A DNA stretch of 64,000 bases, taken from positions 5,562,817-5,626,816 of the forward strand of contig NW_020653900.1 in assembly GCF_003589595.1 (NCBI RefSeq), written 5' to 3'. The number at the start of each line of letters is the position of its first letter. Within the stretch, counting starts at the first letter, position 1. Below, piece after piece: positions 10,228 to 21,599 of the stretch. The notes under the pieces are model-generated. The model had not been told where the DNA came from and did no database searches. It saw only the letters and a program-made list of their open reading frames with translations. The stretch comes from Hyposmocoma kahamanoa. Taxonomy: Eukaryota; Arthropoda; Insecta; Lepidoptera; Cosmopterigidae. The position numbers were made by a program, and so were the translations under genes.

Positions 10228-10800
10228 ATTCATAAATATTTTGCAGAGTTGAATAATTTCAGGAGCAATAATTATTTCAAGCACAACAATTTCCTTTTAG
10301 TATTTTGTTAATATTAAATTATATTTTGTTAAGACTTTAAATAAACTGCTGCAATTAATTACTCAATAATAACTAGGAAAGCCAATTTAATTATTATATT
10401 GGTATATTCCCGTCTATAATGGAATTTAAAGTACATTATGTACAATTAGCTCGTTCCCTGCCATCCGCCAAGTTCAATTGTGCTATACATTGCTGTCAAA
10501 GATCAATAACCTCTCCTCGAGTGGTTGTAAAAAAAACCACTTGCGCGATAGAGAGTGGAGAAATAACAGTTTTTATAAGCTCCGATACGTCTACAAAATC
10601 GTTTATTGTGTTTGTAGCATTACCATTGCCAACAGCGAGAATATTCAAACTAAGTATACACAGGGTGTAATCGTTAAATGTGCCCAGGCTATTATTTCAC
10701 AAATATTATAGATATTAAAAAGCTTTAAACTGACATCGAAAGTACTTTACCTAATAGGTAAATCGCCATCAATAACTTTTCAAAAACAAAACTAGTAGTA

Positions 10801-10834
10801 TAGAAATTTTAACATTAAAATGTTAAAATTTCTA
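10801..10834. repeat. Perfect 34-bp palindrome
   Basis: TAGAAATTTTAACATTA is followed directly by its exact complement. It has no spacer and is AT-only in the core. It lies inside the 9714-11164 element. Confidence 0.8.
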
Positions 10835-11545
10835 AACGCTCCCATATATTTAATATGACATTTGTAGAGAGGTTTTAGTTGACCTATTATAATCTGCCGT
10901 TCCAAAACAATTGAAAACGTGTTTATTTTTTAAAAATTTTGGATACAATATAATCTATAAGAAATATTTATACGACTGAACGTTACATGTCTCTCTATTA
11001 AATGTATATTAATAAAAATTTTAAGACATAAAGGAGAAGTCGACGTAAAATTCACATGAAAATGTGAAAGTTTTTTATACAATACTGAGGGCATACCTAC
11101 TTGCTTGAATTTGTGTATTTAGTACATTTTAATTTACTTTGAGCGTTAAGCGCTTTTCCCATTGTAGTTTCCTGGGTTACGACCCAGGTTAATTAAGCAA
11201 GCAAGCACGTCATCAGAAACTCAGCAGACTACTATAGATTAGTAATATGTGCCTGGAAACATAACAACATTTTCGTTTAGCAAATGGTCCTAACTTGTCA
11301 AATATTACTTTTAATGTTTTTTACTTTTTTTATTACACGTCTTCCTCTCTTTGGTTTTTTAGTATTTCCTCACATTTGAGAAAAACACTATACAAGCCTC
11401 GACGGGAACGGGGATTACTTGATTCGCAGCAATCCCTTAGGTACTTCCCGGCATCTGCAGTAATGTAGGTACTATTTAATTCGACGTGTGAAACAAACAC
11501 TGGAATGAAAGATAACTTAATACAATATAATACAACACTGCTTCT

Positions 11546-11585
11546 TATAAAAAGCCTGATAAAATCTTTTTTCAGGCTTTTTATA
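11546..11585. repeat. Short perfect hairpin
   Basis: The 14-bp arms TATAAAAAGCCTGA and TCAGGCTTTTTATA are separated by 12 bases. The shape resembles a terminator hairpin, but in this eukaryotic context it is more likely a transposon relic. Confidence 0.6.
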
Positions 11586-12229
11586 GAAATTTAAATTTTG
11601 ACATCTCCGATTGCCAAGTTATGAATTACTTTATCGATACACATCAGCTGTACAAAAATTTATTTTCTTGCAATGAAAAACTGTTTATTATAAATTATTT
11701 TGAGGTCGATGATCACCCCGGAAGTGATGTTGGGCCTGATATTACATTTTAATCGGACTTAAATCGTTTAGTACGTAGGTTTACCTACCTACTGTACGGC
11801 AATGTTGGCAATTTTGTGTTGTTGTAACCATGTTGTAGCCAGCCGTTTACATGTACATATTTGCAAGTTGACGCAATTCTAAATCTGTTTATTTTCCTGT
11901 TTACATCATCAGTGTTTGGTAATGTTAAATAAAGTTCGTTTTAAACAAGTTGATGTAAGTTGATATATGTTAAATTTATTACATTCAATATACTTAATAT
12001 ATATATTGAATGATACAAGAACGGTTCTACTACCACAAGACACGTCTGTGTGTGTTGTCTGCGGTTGACAAGCGGTCATTCGCAAATATAATGGGAGTTG
12101 AATTAAAAAAAAAAATTTAAATTAAAAATTTATTTATTTCTCAATTTGGTTCAACAATGGTAGATCAGGTCCTCCCTTAAGCAAATTAAAACCTCCCTTT
12201 AAAAAAATTAGCGCTGGGGAATATAATTT

Positions 12230-12610
12230 ATAAAATTTTTAAACAGTATTGGTCCCAGACTAGAACCTTGAGGAAATCTCGAAGTTACACTTTGTAATGA
12301 GGAATGTCAGCCATTGACGACAAACATTAATAAGTCTGTCAAATATATCTTAAACCACCTAATTGAGGTCCATATGCCATAAAAGGACAATTTCTGTAAC
12401 AAGATATTGGTGAGATACTTTATCAAAAGCTTTATTAAAATCATTATAGATCATATCAACTTGCACATGGCTGTCTAAGGGCGTATCTATAAAACATACT
12501 ACACATGATATTAAGTAAGTGCAAGGAGACATAGTATTACAACCAGTAGTAAAACCATGCCAAACATCTGACAGATATTTTATGAAATAATAATAAAGCA
12601 CAATAATACC
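12230..12610 (-). pseudogene. LINE reverse transcriptase fragment
   Basis: Minus-strand translation gives DSHVQVDMIYNDFNKAFD with KVSH, the RT block around the first catalytic aspartate. Further on, after a frame change, it gives TSRFPQGSSLGPILF, the next conserved RT block. The YxDD box is not visible. This is a decayed jockey-like LINE in the opposite orientation to the one at 1-1511. Confidence 0.75.
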
Positions 12611-12945
12611 ACAGTATCACATTATTTTTCCTAATACAGTCCATAACATAACCTTAGCAAAGTTGTTTGGATCTGACTATAGCTATGCTTCGACTAAGAT
12701 AACTTGCGTAACGTATAACAGAACGGTCGCCCCATATCGTCAGCGTCCTTCGTTAGTATCTAATCACACCTACTCGCTGACGTACTTACCGTCGACTAGA
12801 ATTTTAATTACAGATCGAAATATTCTTATATAACATTGTTTACTAAATATCACAACTTCATTAAGGTGAGCGCCCCAACGCTACGAATTTATAATAGTGT
12901 AATGGGCACAATGATGCATTTTTCACAAACTCTGTAGCAATTTAA

Positions 12946-13152
12946 CTGCCTCTGTGGCCGGACGGTTACCACGCCGGATTGCCACGCAGAGGTTCGATTC
13001 CGGGGCCGGGAGAAATATTTGTATGACCTACATTTATTTCTCTCGTGACTTTGGGTGTAATTTGTGGTTGTCTATGTGTGTGTCCATGGCACCCGCAAGG
13101 CAGGGTTTCCCTAGTGCGGGGCTATGTTGACAGTGTGTATTATTATTATTAT
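12946..13152 (+). repeat. tRNA-derived SINE family A, copy 4
   Basis: The head is complete (GTGGCCGGACGGTTACC; GAGGTTCGATTCCGGGG), followed by the body CCATGGCACCCGCAAGGCAG and an ATT tail. The ORF over it is spurious. Confidence 0.8.
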
Positions 13153-14332
13153 AAAAAAAATCCTATAAGCAACTTTAGTTCTGTGACCTTGGATGACGTT
13201 TTAGCTCAGACAATACTTCAGTCTTATCAATCTATGAGTATGGAATCCTGAACAAGATACAATTTCTTGGAATAGCTTGCGTATACTTCTTTGTAAAACT
13301 AGTCCACTGTGTTCCAACTTTGTAAATAATACATCCACCAACAGCTTTTTACTATAATGTCTTCTTGGAACTTAAACTACGTACTTCGATTCCTGAAAGT
13401 ACGTGGTCTTGTTGTTCGAGGTATGACTGCGGAGTTCGACAAACCGAATTATTAAACTTAATCGTCCCATCACAGTATACGTAGATACAGTTAATGAACC
13501 AAACCCATAAGGGAAGGCGCACTAAAAACTGGATTGTTGTACTTATAAGTAACAGTGAATACATTTAAATAGAGTTGTAACTCATCTGCTGCTCATACAA
13601 AACCACGTACGCATAAAGTATTATCGCATACCTGCCAGTATAAAATAATCAAGATCCAAGAACATTAACTGTAATGATTTTAATAACTCAAACTATAGGA
13701 AGCCCTCAACTTGTGAATTAAGAAAATTAGAAGTAGGTTTTACGTACATTAGTGTATTCGTCATCTTTTTATATTTTTTTATTATTTAAAACTTCGTAAT
13801 ATCCAAATTATAGCGCTCTTAATTAATTATGCTATGTCAGAAAGGTCTTCATAAAAAAAAATATTATTATACTTTATTACGAAAAAGGCCACAAAAAATA
13901 AGAATAGAAATATTTAGACACATAACAAATAGTTAGAAATAAGTACGTATATGTTTTTCACTGACATCACGATGTTTAAAGTCAATGACGTCTCTATTTA
14001 AACTGGGCTAAAGGTTGTTTGTCAGTTCTTCGTCATTAATAACTTAAGTATGAGGATGTACATATTGATAAACAAACATGAGACGCTAGATATGCATTTG
14101 CTTTGTTGTATTGTCATTATATTTATTGTATTTGTTTTTAAGTTTGGTTATGGGTAAAATAGGTATGATCGTTATTTTCCATCAATTGTAATACGTTTAT
14201 ATTTTATTAAAGTTGTTTCGTTACATTGATGTTATTATTCATACATTCCCATTTAATATCATCATTGCTTTTGTTGGTGAAACTTCTTCTAAGTTTCTCT
14301 CATTCTTTCCTGAGCCTCTTTTCGCAACGCCT
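13153..14332. other. No gene recognised
   Basis: AT-rich intergenic sequence with short chance ORFs only. No family motif or repeat unit was identified. Confidence 0.4.
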
Positions 14333-14484
14333 CATGTTGCGAACCGGTCTTATACCCGCTCGGCACGAGACGCGGGGGAGGACGACACGGCGAGCGTGAC
14401 GTCACGGCGAGCGGCAGCGTTGCCGGTGGCTGTCGATAAGGCGAGTGCCCGTGCCGAGCGGGTATAAGACCGGTTCACAACATG
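14333..14484. repeat. 35-bp inverted repeats around a GC-rich loop
   Basis: Arms 14333-14367 and 14450-14484 are complementary with a single mismatch. They read CATGTTGCGAACCGGTC and then a TTATACCCGCTCGGCACG segment. The 82-bp loop is CpG-rich, including GAGCGTGACGTCACGGC. The high arm identity suggests a young foldback element, or the ends of a very short transposon (TGTTG to CAACA). It sits 0.4 kb from the BEL/Pao remnant but need not belong to it. Confidence 0.8.
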
Positions 14485-14895
14485 CTCCCCGGGTTGAAGT
14501 ATGAAATCTTCAAAGAACTGGAAGAGGACAAATATTACTAAAGGCTCTACGTATGGTGCCTCTCTTAGTTTTTATTTATTATATTTGAGTCTAGAAATTT
14601 CTATGGAGACAAAAAGAAAACATTGAATAATAATAGAAATAGTAACTAAAAATGCAAATAGCCGGTGGAATGTTATCTCATTGGTTTTACAATTTTTGTT
14701 TTCACCCAAATTTTTACAAGGTGTATCGTTACAACTTGGCATTTTCACGTTTTACAAGAGATCTTGTACCTATGTACAACGATCGCCATGTCACTGTGGC
14801 GATGTTTGTAGGCGTGTCACCTCGATATGATCATTTTGATCATATCAAGGCGACTCGAACCACGCCCCCACCCAAATCTCCCTTTTTTTCTATAT

Positions 14896-15830
14896 CTATG
14901 GAGAACCCAGCTTACCGCAGAGCGATTGCGTAATTAAATTAGTCGTGCTGCCGTTGTCGAGCAGCATTCGAGCAGAGTGCACGGTGCGCTTGCCGTCTAC
15001 CACCTTCACGAGCGCTGTGGAAAGCAAAACGAGAGGAGTAGTAAACTGTTTCGACTCGTTTGAAGTGGCAAAGTTGCTAGTTGTGGCAATGGCAGGCTCA
15101 GGGATGGGCCGTGACTCACGCAAATGCAATAGCGTATTATGCCTTTTTTTTGCAACATTTACAGGGTACAAGGTTGCAATTATTTTCTAAATGCCCTGGA
15201 CGTAAACAATTTAGACAGACCTTGGCCTTTTGTATACGCATTTCAATAGGAAGGGCTCTGAATGTTTCACAGTTAAAAATAAGATGATTTTGATTGCATA
15301 AGGGACATATTAATTATTTTTTTTAAGAAAGTAATTTTTTTTTTTGACTCTTTTTTGTCAATTTTCATTTGATTTTTGACTCTTTGTACCAATAAGTAAA
15401 TTTGAATTTGTTTTATAAGTTTCTATTTTGTGTGAGTTACCTTTACTTTCCTGCAGTCTCCAATAAGTCTGCTCTGTTCATAAGAAAGGTAATAAATGTG
15501 TCTAAAGAAGGTGGGGTAGTTCGAGTGTTTCTATGCTCTTCCCATACCCTGAGAGTGACACTATCAAGTTTCTCGGCCATCATGTGTATTATAAGTGTGT
15601 CTCAATGCTCAATAGGCTGTTCTAAGGTAGACAGTGCACGAAGATTTTTATTTGTGACGTCTATAAGGCGACGAATAGCTGAACAAGATTCACTACGTAT
15701 ACACTCAATATTGAAAAGTTCCCTGGCGTGGTTATTAACAAGTAATCTTTTGTTATCGTGCCTATTGCACAATAAATCCCACGCCGAGTCACAATTTTCG
15801 GCCTTAAAGTCCAAGTTATCAATAAAGAGC
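14896..15830 (-). pseudogene. BEL/Pao LTR retrotransposon remnant: gag C-terminus, zinc knuckle, protease
   Basis: Reading on the minus strand, 15814-15602 gives NCDSAWDLLCNRHDNKRLLV with VNNHARELFNIE and SKNLRAL-like ends, typical of BEL/Pao gag. Near 15190-15290 a CCHC knuckle appears (VCLNCLRPGHLENNC). At 15171-14896 the retropepsin region follows (VLLSTALVKVVDGK, MLLDNGSTTNLITQSLC), with DNGS at the active site where D-T/S-G is usual. Frames change between the pieces and no RT, RNase H or integrase follows, so the element is truncated and dead. No LTR pair was found. Confidence 0.8.
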
Positions 15831-15849
15831 TAGGCACTACCTTTAAGAA

Positions 15850-16304
15850 ATGCACGAAGATAATGCAACTTATTGATATTATCTATATCCTGCCTGCAAT
15901 TAATTAAAGAAACAAAAGTATCCCTAGTATATATAGGGACGTGAAATAAAAGTGGACTGTATTACAATAGGACTGGTATATTCGCCGTCTCAATTATACG
16001 TGTACTCGTTTATAATAAATGCGTAGGGGTCGACAGTCGCATCAAGGCATCGAATTGCATGTTTATTTGGTCTATGTCCAGTCAAGGGCATATCAAGCTT
16101 GATTCTTTGGACGGTTCTTCTTGCAAGTGGCGTACAGTTGAATTCAAATTTTAATTACCAAGCGTGACGAGCTTTTGAACTTGTATGTAATTCTTTAGTC
16201 GTCCTCTACCTCACCTTTCGTTGATCCTTTTTTGAAGTTTTAATTTTTTTTCCTAACCTTTATAATGTTCATCAAACTTCCTTCTCTCTTTCTTGTAAAA
16301 GTGC
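15850..16304. other. No gene recognised
   Basis: Sequence between the BEL/Pao remnant and a MITE. It may include the 5' part of the retroelement, but no LTR or primer-binding site was identified. Confidence 0.35.
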
Positions 16305-16585
16305 CATTATAATTATATGGACGTCGGGTCTGCGCCAAAAAGTGTCCGAACTTATAGGGCGTTAAAATCGTATACAGAGCGTCATTCACGCTTTAGTCTT
16401 CGTTTGTTCGACTGACAGCGAAGCAAGCAAAATTAGACAGTACTGCGATGACATTACAATTTAAATTCAACGTTTTAGCTTTTTCATATTCCTTTACATG
16501 TCACTACGTTTAAATAGGTTGACTTGGGACATTTTTTTCGTGGTTTTTGTATTAGACCCGTCGTCCATTTATTTGTAAGTCAATG
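16305..16585 (+). mobile_element. MITE family A, copy 2 (281 bp)
   Basis: It is almost identical to copy 1, with a small deletion in the left terminus (CATTATAATTATATGG). It is flanked by AAAAGTGC (16297-16304) and AAGAGTGC (16586-16593), an 8-bp duplication with one mismatch. High identity to copy 1 implies recent amplification. Confidence 0.88.
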
Positions 16586-16796
16586 AAGAGTGCGCATGAA
16601 GTTTCTTACTTTGTTCATTAGCTAAAATTGTATTAAAGATGCTACTGGTCATTAATAAAAATATAAATAAATATACTACACATTAAGAAATCTTTTTATT
16701 ATTGTCTATTTATTTAAAACACTTCCATTAGAAGATATTCTTTGGTTGCGCCCCCCTTTCCAGGTCTTAAATTTCTATCTCAAGATATTTTTTTAT

Positions 16797-17055
16797 TCAA
16801 CTGATGGGACGAGCAAGTTGTACGCTCGTCCCGTGGTAAGCGACACGCCTGTTCATAACAGTTGCAGTACCACGCAGAGCTTTAAAACACAAAGATCTGA
16901 GGTCACTGCCACTGCGCCCGTCTCACCCTGAGACATAAGTTGACAAGCCGCATGTGCCTGTAATTTCACCAGCACCCTTACTTACCCTTCAAAAACCGGA
17001 ACGCAATTCCATGGTCAGGCTCTTTCACAAGGAGCTCTACTGCTACTTAAAAGTT
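16797..17055 (-). repeat. Dispersed repeat family B, copy 2
   Basis: It is nearly complete in reverse: CGACACGCCTGTTCATAAC, GCAGAGCTTTAAA, ACCCTGAGACATAAG, TGTAATTTCACCAGCACCC and CTTTCACAAGGAGCTC. The internal segment around the CAGTAATGCTGAC motif is shortened. Confidence 0.8.
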
Positions 17056-17365
17056 GCCTTGAAGAAATAACTACTTAGCAATAAAGCCCCCGATTGTACG
17101 TACATTAGCTTACTCTGTGATGCTTAAATTACTTTTCTATGTTGTTATTGTAATTTCGAAAGTGCAATAAAGAATATTTCTATAATACATTCATTCATTC
17201 ATATTGTTTATAGTATTTCCTTAGTTTAACACCATGTAATAAGTAGGTATTTTTTATGATATCAGGACGAACGAGTCGTGGGGCTGGTGGTAAACGACAC
17301 GCCTGTTCATAACAGTTGCTATGCCAAAGCTTTAAATCGGAAAGCCACTGCGCCCGTTACCCTAA

Positions 17366-17843
17366 GGGCTCATGACCATATGGTAAGAAAAGTCGCCGGG
17401 ACTATGCAAGAATTCGTGTCTTTTCGACACACGAACAGTGTACACAACTGCCTCGGCGCCGGACAAGAAAAAAATCTTGTCTACCTAAAACACGACGCGC
17501 TTTGCCGCTATTGTATGGAGTGAGGTGAGGTGCATTGTCAGTAAACGAACGTTTATGGACGTGTACGGGTGTCGCTTAGCAATCAACATATCCAACAACA
17601 TGTTTCTTCCCACAGTCGGTAGTAAAACGACAGCTACCTGGAAGGCTCGTAATGCACTGATACATTTTACCCTACACACGTCTGTCCGAAAACATTCGTA
17701 TCGTGTTATACTCATCATTTTCTCGTCTGCAACAGACACGACATATTTTCGTGACTAGATCCGACAAAGTTCTTGTCGTGTACAAGACCATTCTCATATT
17801 TTCTGTAGCAGACATGTCAAATTCCTAGCGTGTACACGCGCCC
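17366..17843. mobile_element. MITE nested in repeat B (478 bp)
   Basis: The ends are GGGCTCATG on the left and GGGCGCGTG on the right (minus strand), flanked by TAA and TTA. The interior is richer in CG dinucleotides than its surroundings and contains several CGACA and GTCGT strings. It is PIF/Harbinger-like by termini and flank, with weak inverted repeats. Confidence 0.5.
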
Positions 17844-17926
17844 TTACACATAAAGTTAACAAGTGGTAGGTACCATTTGGCTGTAATTTCACCAGCACCC
17901 TACCCTTTAAAACCGGAACGCAGTAA

Positions 17927-18114
17927 GGTTCAACTCACACTGGCGCAGAGTCGAAGCGTCGTCGCGACGCATCCTGTTTGTCGCCTATACCATATTCATC
18001 TCTATTTTCCCATTATTAAGGTACAAATATGTGTTAAGCAAATACGGAATCGCTTTTTGTAATTAAAACCGACGCGACGCAAGGCCTCAACTCTGCACCA
18101 GTGTGAATTCAGCC
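17927..18114. mobile_element. MITE family C, copy 1 (188 bp), nested in repeat B
   Basis: The left end GGTTCAACTCACACTGG continues CGCAGAGTCGAAGCGTCG. The right end, read on the minus strand, is GGCTGAATTCACACTGGTGC. The interior shares ATTCATCTCTATTTTCCC with copy 2 at 25863. It is flanked by TAA on the left and ATTA on the right. Confidence 0.7.
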
Positions 18115-18199
18115 ATTAGGCTCACATTACTACCTACTTGTTGATTTGGTGGCAGTGCTACTCTAGTTGAACTCTTTCACAAGGAGCTTCACTATTAAA

Positions 18200-19090
18200 A
18201 AATCCTATGTAAAGTAATAAAACTAAATCCATTATATTTATTAACTAAACATTTAAATTTTAATTGAATAAGTGTCTGGTGTGCGATAAATTGACTTATT
18301 TACTTACGTCACAAGCTTCTTGCAAATTTAACATTGCTAATAAGATAATTAATTTTTCTATTTTTTTAATTTTAAAATTTTTGGTTCGTCTGTTTAGGTA
18401 ATTCAAAATGCTAAATGTTTTATAAAATAACAATGGTTTATTAAACACAAAAAACCGGAGACAGGTTTTAGTGTCGGTACACTAAAACCCGAAAATTATG
18501 GAAAATCTAATTTGTAAAGTCACTAGGTCCGGTTTCGGCCTTCTATAACATCAAAACAACATACAACTATTTATTATATTGACGGTTAAAAGGCGGCTTG
18601 CTTTAAACAACAAAATACTCGTAATTCAAACGAGTCGAACCTACGGATCAAAGTAACAGGATTCAAGGTAAAACAATTCAAATATCGTACGTTACAAATT
18701 ATTTATGAAGCAAAATGCTTTATGGTACAATCATAATCAACATTTAACTAGGTAAGAAAGACGTTTTCCTAAAAAAAAATAAAAGTAGAAACGGCTGATT
18801 AAACATGAACATAAATTATGAGCTTATTACGAGTAAAGTAGACTCATTTTCCTAGTTAAAAAAAACTGAGAAAATTATGTCGATTGACACTATGATGTAG
18901 GACATGAACCCCGAATTTGCGATAGAACTAAACGCCAAAAAAGTGCTTCAATTGACGTGAAACATAGATCAATAGATGCGGTAAAAATCGCTGATTCCAA
19001 TGATGTTTATGAAAGTTTTGTAAACCGCCAATGGGGAGCAACAAAATAGATTACTCGATCCACATGAATTTATTGTAGAAGGCGAAAACA
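18200..19090. other. No gene recognised
   Basis: AT-rich sequence. A small hairpin (GGTTTTAGTG paired with CACTAAAACC) lies at about 18464-18490. Nothing else is supported. Confidence 0.4.
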
Positions 19091-19097
19091 CACCACC

Positions 19098-19153
19098 CAA
19101 CCTGGGACCTCTGCATGGCTGTCCGGCATGGTAACCGTTCGGCCACGGAGGCG
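19098..19153 (-). repeat. SINE family A head fragment
   Basis: Only the tRNA-like head remains: GCCTCCGTGGCCGAACGG, a CCATGCCGGACAGCCATGC segment and a broken B box. The body and tail are absent. Confidence 0.7.
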
Positions 19154-19159
19154 TTAACT

Positions 19160-19480
19160 CTTCTTTTAAATCTTTATTTCATAGGTAAGCAAATTACACT
19201 TGAAATAGTTATACTGATTTAAAACTGAACAATGAACAAGAAACTCTAGGGGTTGCTCTTTGTAAATATACATTTGAATACATTTATCATTGCAATATTT
19301 AATTTAAACATCTTAGGTCGAGACTACCTGCGACAGCTAACCGGGTCACTACCACGGATTTATGTCATCCAAGTACGCAGAAGCTGTAATAACCCTTAGT
19401 ATAAAGTTTTTGTTTCACCATAGTTTTAAACCTCGTAAATGGCAAATTTTGAATATCAATCGGAATCTTATTAAAGAAGC
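19160..19480 (-). pseudogene. LINE family K, ORF2 C-terminus and 3' region
   Basis: The minus strand gives FFNKIPIDIQNLPFTRFK followed by TMVKQKLYTKGYY, a LINE ORF2 C-terminus. It continues into a 3' region with ACAAAGAGCAACCCCTAGAG and CTTGTTCATTGTTC. The same tail occurs on the plus strand at 31890-32240 and on the minus strand at 41100-41290. Confidence 0.7.
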
Positions 19481-19482
19481 GT

Positions 19483-19771
19483 ATGAATTTGAGACTTTTT
19501 GAAGAAGACTGTATTCGTCGAGTGGGAAAAATGTTGGAAATACTCAGAACTGTAAAGGAAAGAAAGTTGCTGTATTTTGGCCACGTAATGAAGGGCAATA
19601 GATACCGGATTCTTCAACTAATAATGCAGGGAAAAATACAAGGAAAGCGTAAAGAGACTGGCTCCACTTTGGCACACATTCCCTCTTACGTGCGACAGCT
19701 ACAAAAATGAAAATAGCCATGATGGTCGCCAACGTTCGTAGAGAGCGGCACACTAAGAAGAAGACAACTTA
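19483..19771 (+). pseudogene. LINE ORF2 C-terminus, second family (RTE-like)
   Basis: The plus strand gives RRVGKMLEILRTVKERKL, LYFGHVMKGNRYRILQLIM and QGKIQGKRK, then in another frame KIAMMVANVRRERHTKKK and a stop. This is the characteristic C-terminal tail of lepidopteran RTE-type LINE polyproteins. It abuts the oppositely oriented family K tail with almost no gap. Confidence 0.75.
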
Positions 19772-20345
19772 ATCTATTGTATTTTCTAAACAACGACTAA
19801 TTTTAAGAATTTTGGGACTAGAACCAACTTAATCACGATATTTATTTATTGCAATCTAATAAATTAATAAATCTTAACTAGACGCTGTGGATCTCGAGAT
19901 CAAAGAATGTAGCCGTCCGAGTAAAGTTTATACTAAGCGTGGGCAGTAAAATACTCATATTAACTTTAAACCGGTGGATCGACCGAGTGTATTTTGACCG
20001 AATATACTTTTGTGCGACTAGAACGAGCTTTTTACCTTACTAATCAATGTTAAAAACTCTGTTATAGTAACGCTAGAATAAACACGCAATACATAATGCT
20101 GTAATTATTTGAAAATTATATAATTGGTAGCATGTATAATAAATAGACAATCGGTTACATCGGCGGTTAACATATGAAAAAAATTAAGGCCGCCAGAGTA
20201 TACATTTATCATACAAAAAAGAAATTTGTTTTGTACACTGTTATAGAGCTGATTAATTTACTTTTTTTACTCTGAAATGATAGCGCTTGAGTCAGCATTA
20301 GACATCAAACATCTTCTAAAATTCCTCAACCCAGTAGGCCTCTAA

Positions 20346-21172
20346 GAGCACGTCGAAATGGTGATGCTTATGGAAACGATACTGTCGCGTGTGTCGTTTT
20401 ACCATTATTTATAAATATGTAAGAACGGCGGTATAATATTAAGCTACACATTGACGGATTTTGTTCCGTCTGTTCCGTCGTGTTGTGCTCTCGAGGCGCT
20501 ATTCGAACAAAAGTGTAATTTCGCGTTCTCCTTATGTCGTCACGACAATAGTTGTGCGTTTAAAGTGTCGTCACTGGTATATTTAAATGAAGTTGTTCAC
20601 ATATAGTTAGTTTTACAGTGCTTAATATAATAATAGAAATAATAATAACGCACACACTCAGAGTCTCGCACTAGGGAAACCCTGTGTCGCGGGTGCCATG
20701 GACACACACATAGACAACCACAAATTAGACCCAAACTCACGAGAGAAATAAATGTAGGCCATACAAATATTTCTCCCGGCCCGGGAATGGAACTCGGGAC
20801 CTCTGCGTGGCAGTCTAGCACGATAACCGTTCGACCACGGAGGCAGTTAAATACATATAATAACAACACAATACATGAAAAACATATAGTACAACACGAT
20901 TAACTGTCGTTCACGATTTTTTTGACGTTACGATGACAGACTGTCGCGGTCGTGACAATGGGAAGAGCTAGAACCACAGTCGTCTGACGATAAATAAAAC
21001 GTCATAATTAAAGTGTGACGACAGATAATCGTAGCTACAAACGATTCTGTCCTGCAAACGACAATGCAGCTGCCATGAATCGATAAATTGTCGTCACGAT
21101 CTAGAGGAAACAGTTAGACACGACCGTCGTTCAACCATAAATAAAAGGTTACGGCATAATGGGAACGCGCCC
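20346..21172. mobile_element. Putative non-autonomous DNA element with ACGACA-rich interior
   Basis: TAA flanks both ends (20343-20345 and 21173-21175). The termini are weakly inverted (GAGCACGTCG against GGGCGCGTTC on the minus strand). The interior holds about a dozen TGTCGT/ACGACA or closely related hexamers, which look like repeated binding motifs. A SINE A copy is nested at 20628-20846. A related fragment is at about 38130-38240 (CTACACATTGACGGAT shared). The end assignments are tentative. Confidence 0.45.
20628..20846 (-). repeat. tRNA-derived SINE family A, reverse copy
   Basis: Reading leftward it has the head CTGCCTCCGTGGTCGAACGG, a B box changed to GTTCCATTCCCGGG, and the full body and ATT tail. 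The 90-codon minus-strand ORF here is the SINE itself. Confidence 0.85.
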
Positions 21173-21599
21173 TAAGTTATACACGTTTGTTGTGCTGTTG
21201 ACTGTACGTTATGTTAAAACGAAAGAAGAAAAACTTATTATGAGCATCAGAATTTATTTCAAGCCATTTCTTACTTTTATTTCATTAAAAATATTTAAAA
21301 TGAATATGACTTCATTTGACGCAAACGCGCAACTGCAGCGCACAAGCGTCAAGTTGAACGCGCCCTTACTCTACAGGACCACTTGTACCGCTTAAATAAC
21401 ATTTGTTTAATTTTTGTTTCTTAGACTTTAGTGTGCCTTCCTGTACACGTGACGTGCGTGCGTGTTTCTTCGACGTTATTTCACTTTGTAAAATAAAGTT
21501 TATCTGTAGAGGTTGAAAGTGAAATAATCATAAAATATTCGAGATTTTCATGAATAAGAACTCTATGTGACAGAGAAGCTTTTATTACAAATTGACTTA

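Larger units (their letters stand above)
9714..11164. mobile_element. 1.45-kb element with 34-bp inverted ends and TA flanks
   Basis: The left end CAATGGGAAAAGCGCTTA continues ACGCTAAAAGTAAAT. The right end reads the same on the minus strand with one mismatch over about 34 bp. TA precedes the left end and follows the right end, as for Tc1/mariner-type insertion. The inside holds a family B repeat (9766-9960), a SINE A (10014-10227) and a perfect palindrome (10801-10834). An 83-codon ORF at 10419-10670 is not recognisable. No transposase is seen, so it is non-autonomous. Confidence 0.65.
17263..18195 (-). repeat. Dispersed repeat family B, copy 3, broken by two insertions
   Basis: Pieces of one copy lie at 17263-17365, 17844-17926 and 18115-18195 in the correct order and strand. 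Two separate MITEs fill the gaps. The joined order of landmarks matches uninterrupted copies. Confidence 0.7.

Noticed and set aside
14333..15830. Complete BEL/Pao retrotransposon with LTRs
   Set aside because: Only gag, zinc knuckle and protease pieces exist, out of frame with each other, and no direct long terminal repeats flank them; the inverted repeat at 14333 is not an LTR pair.
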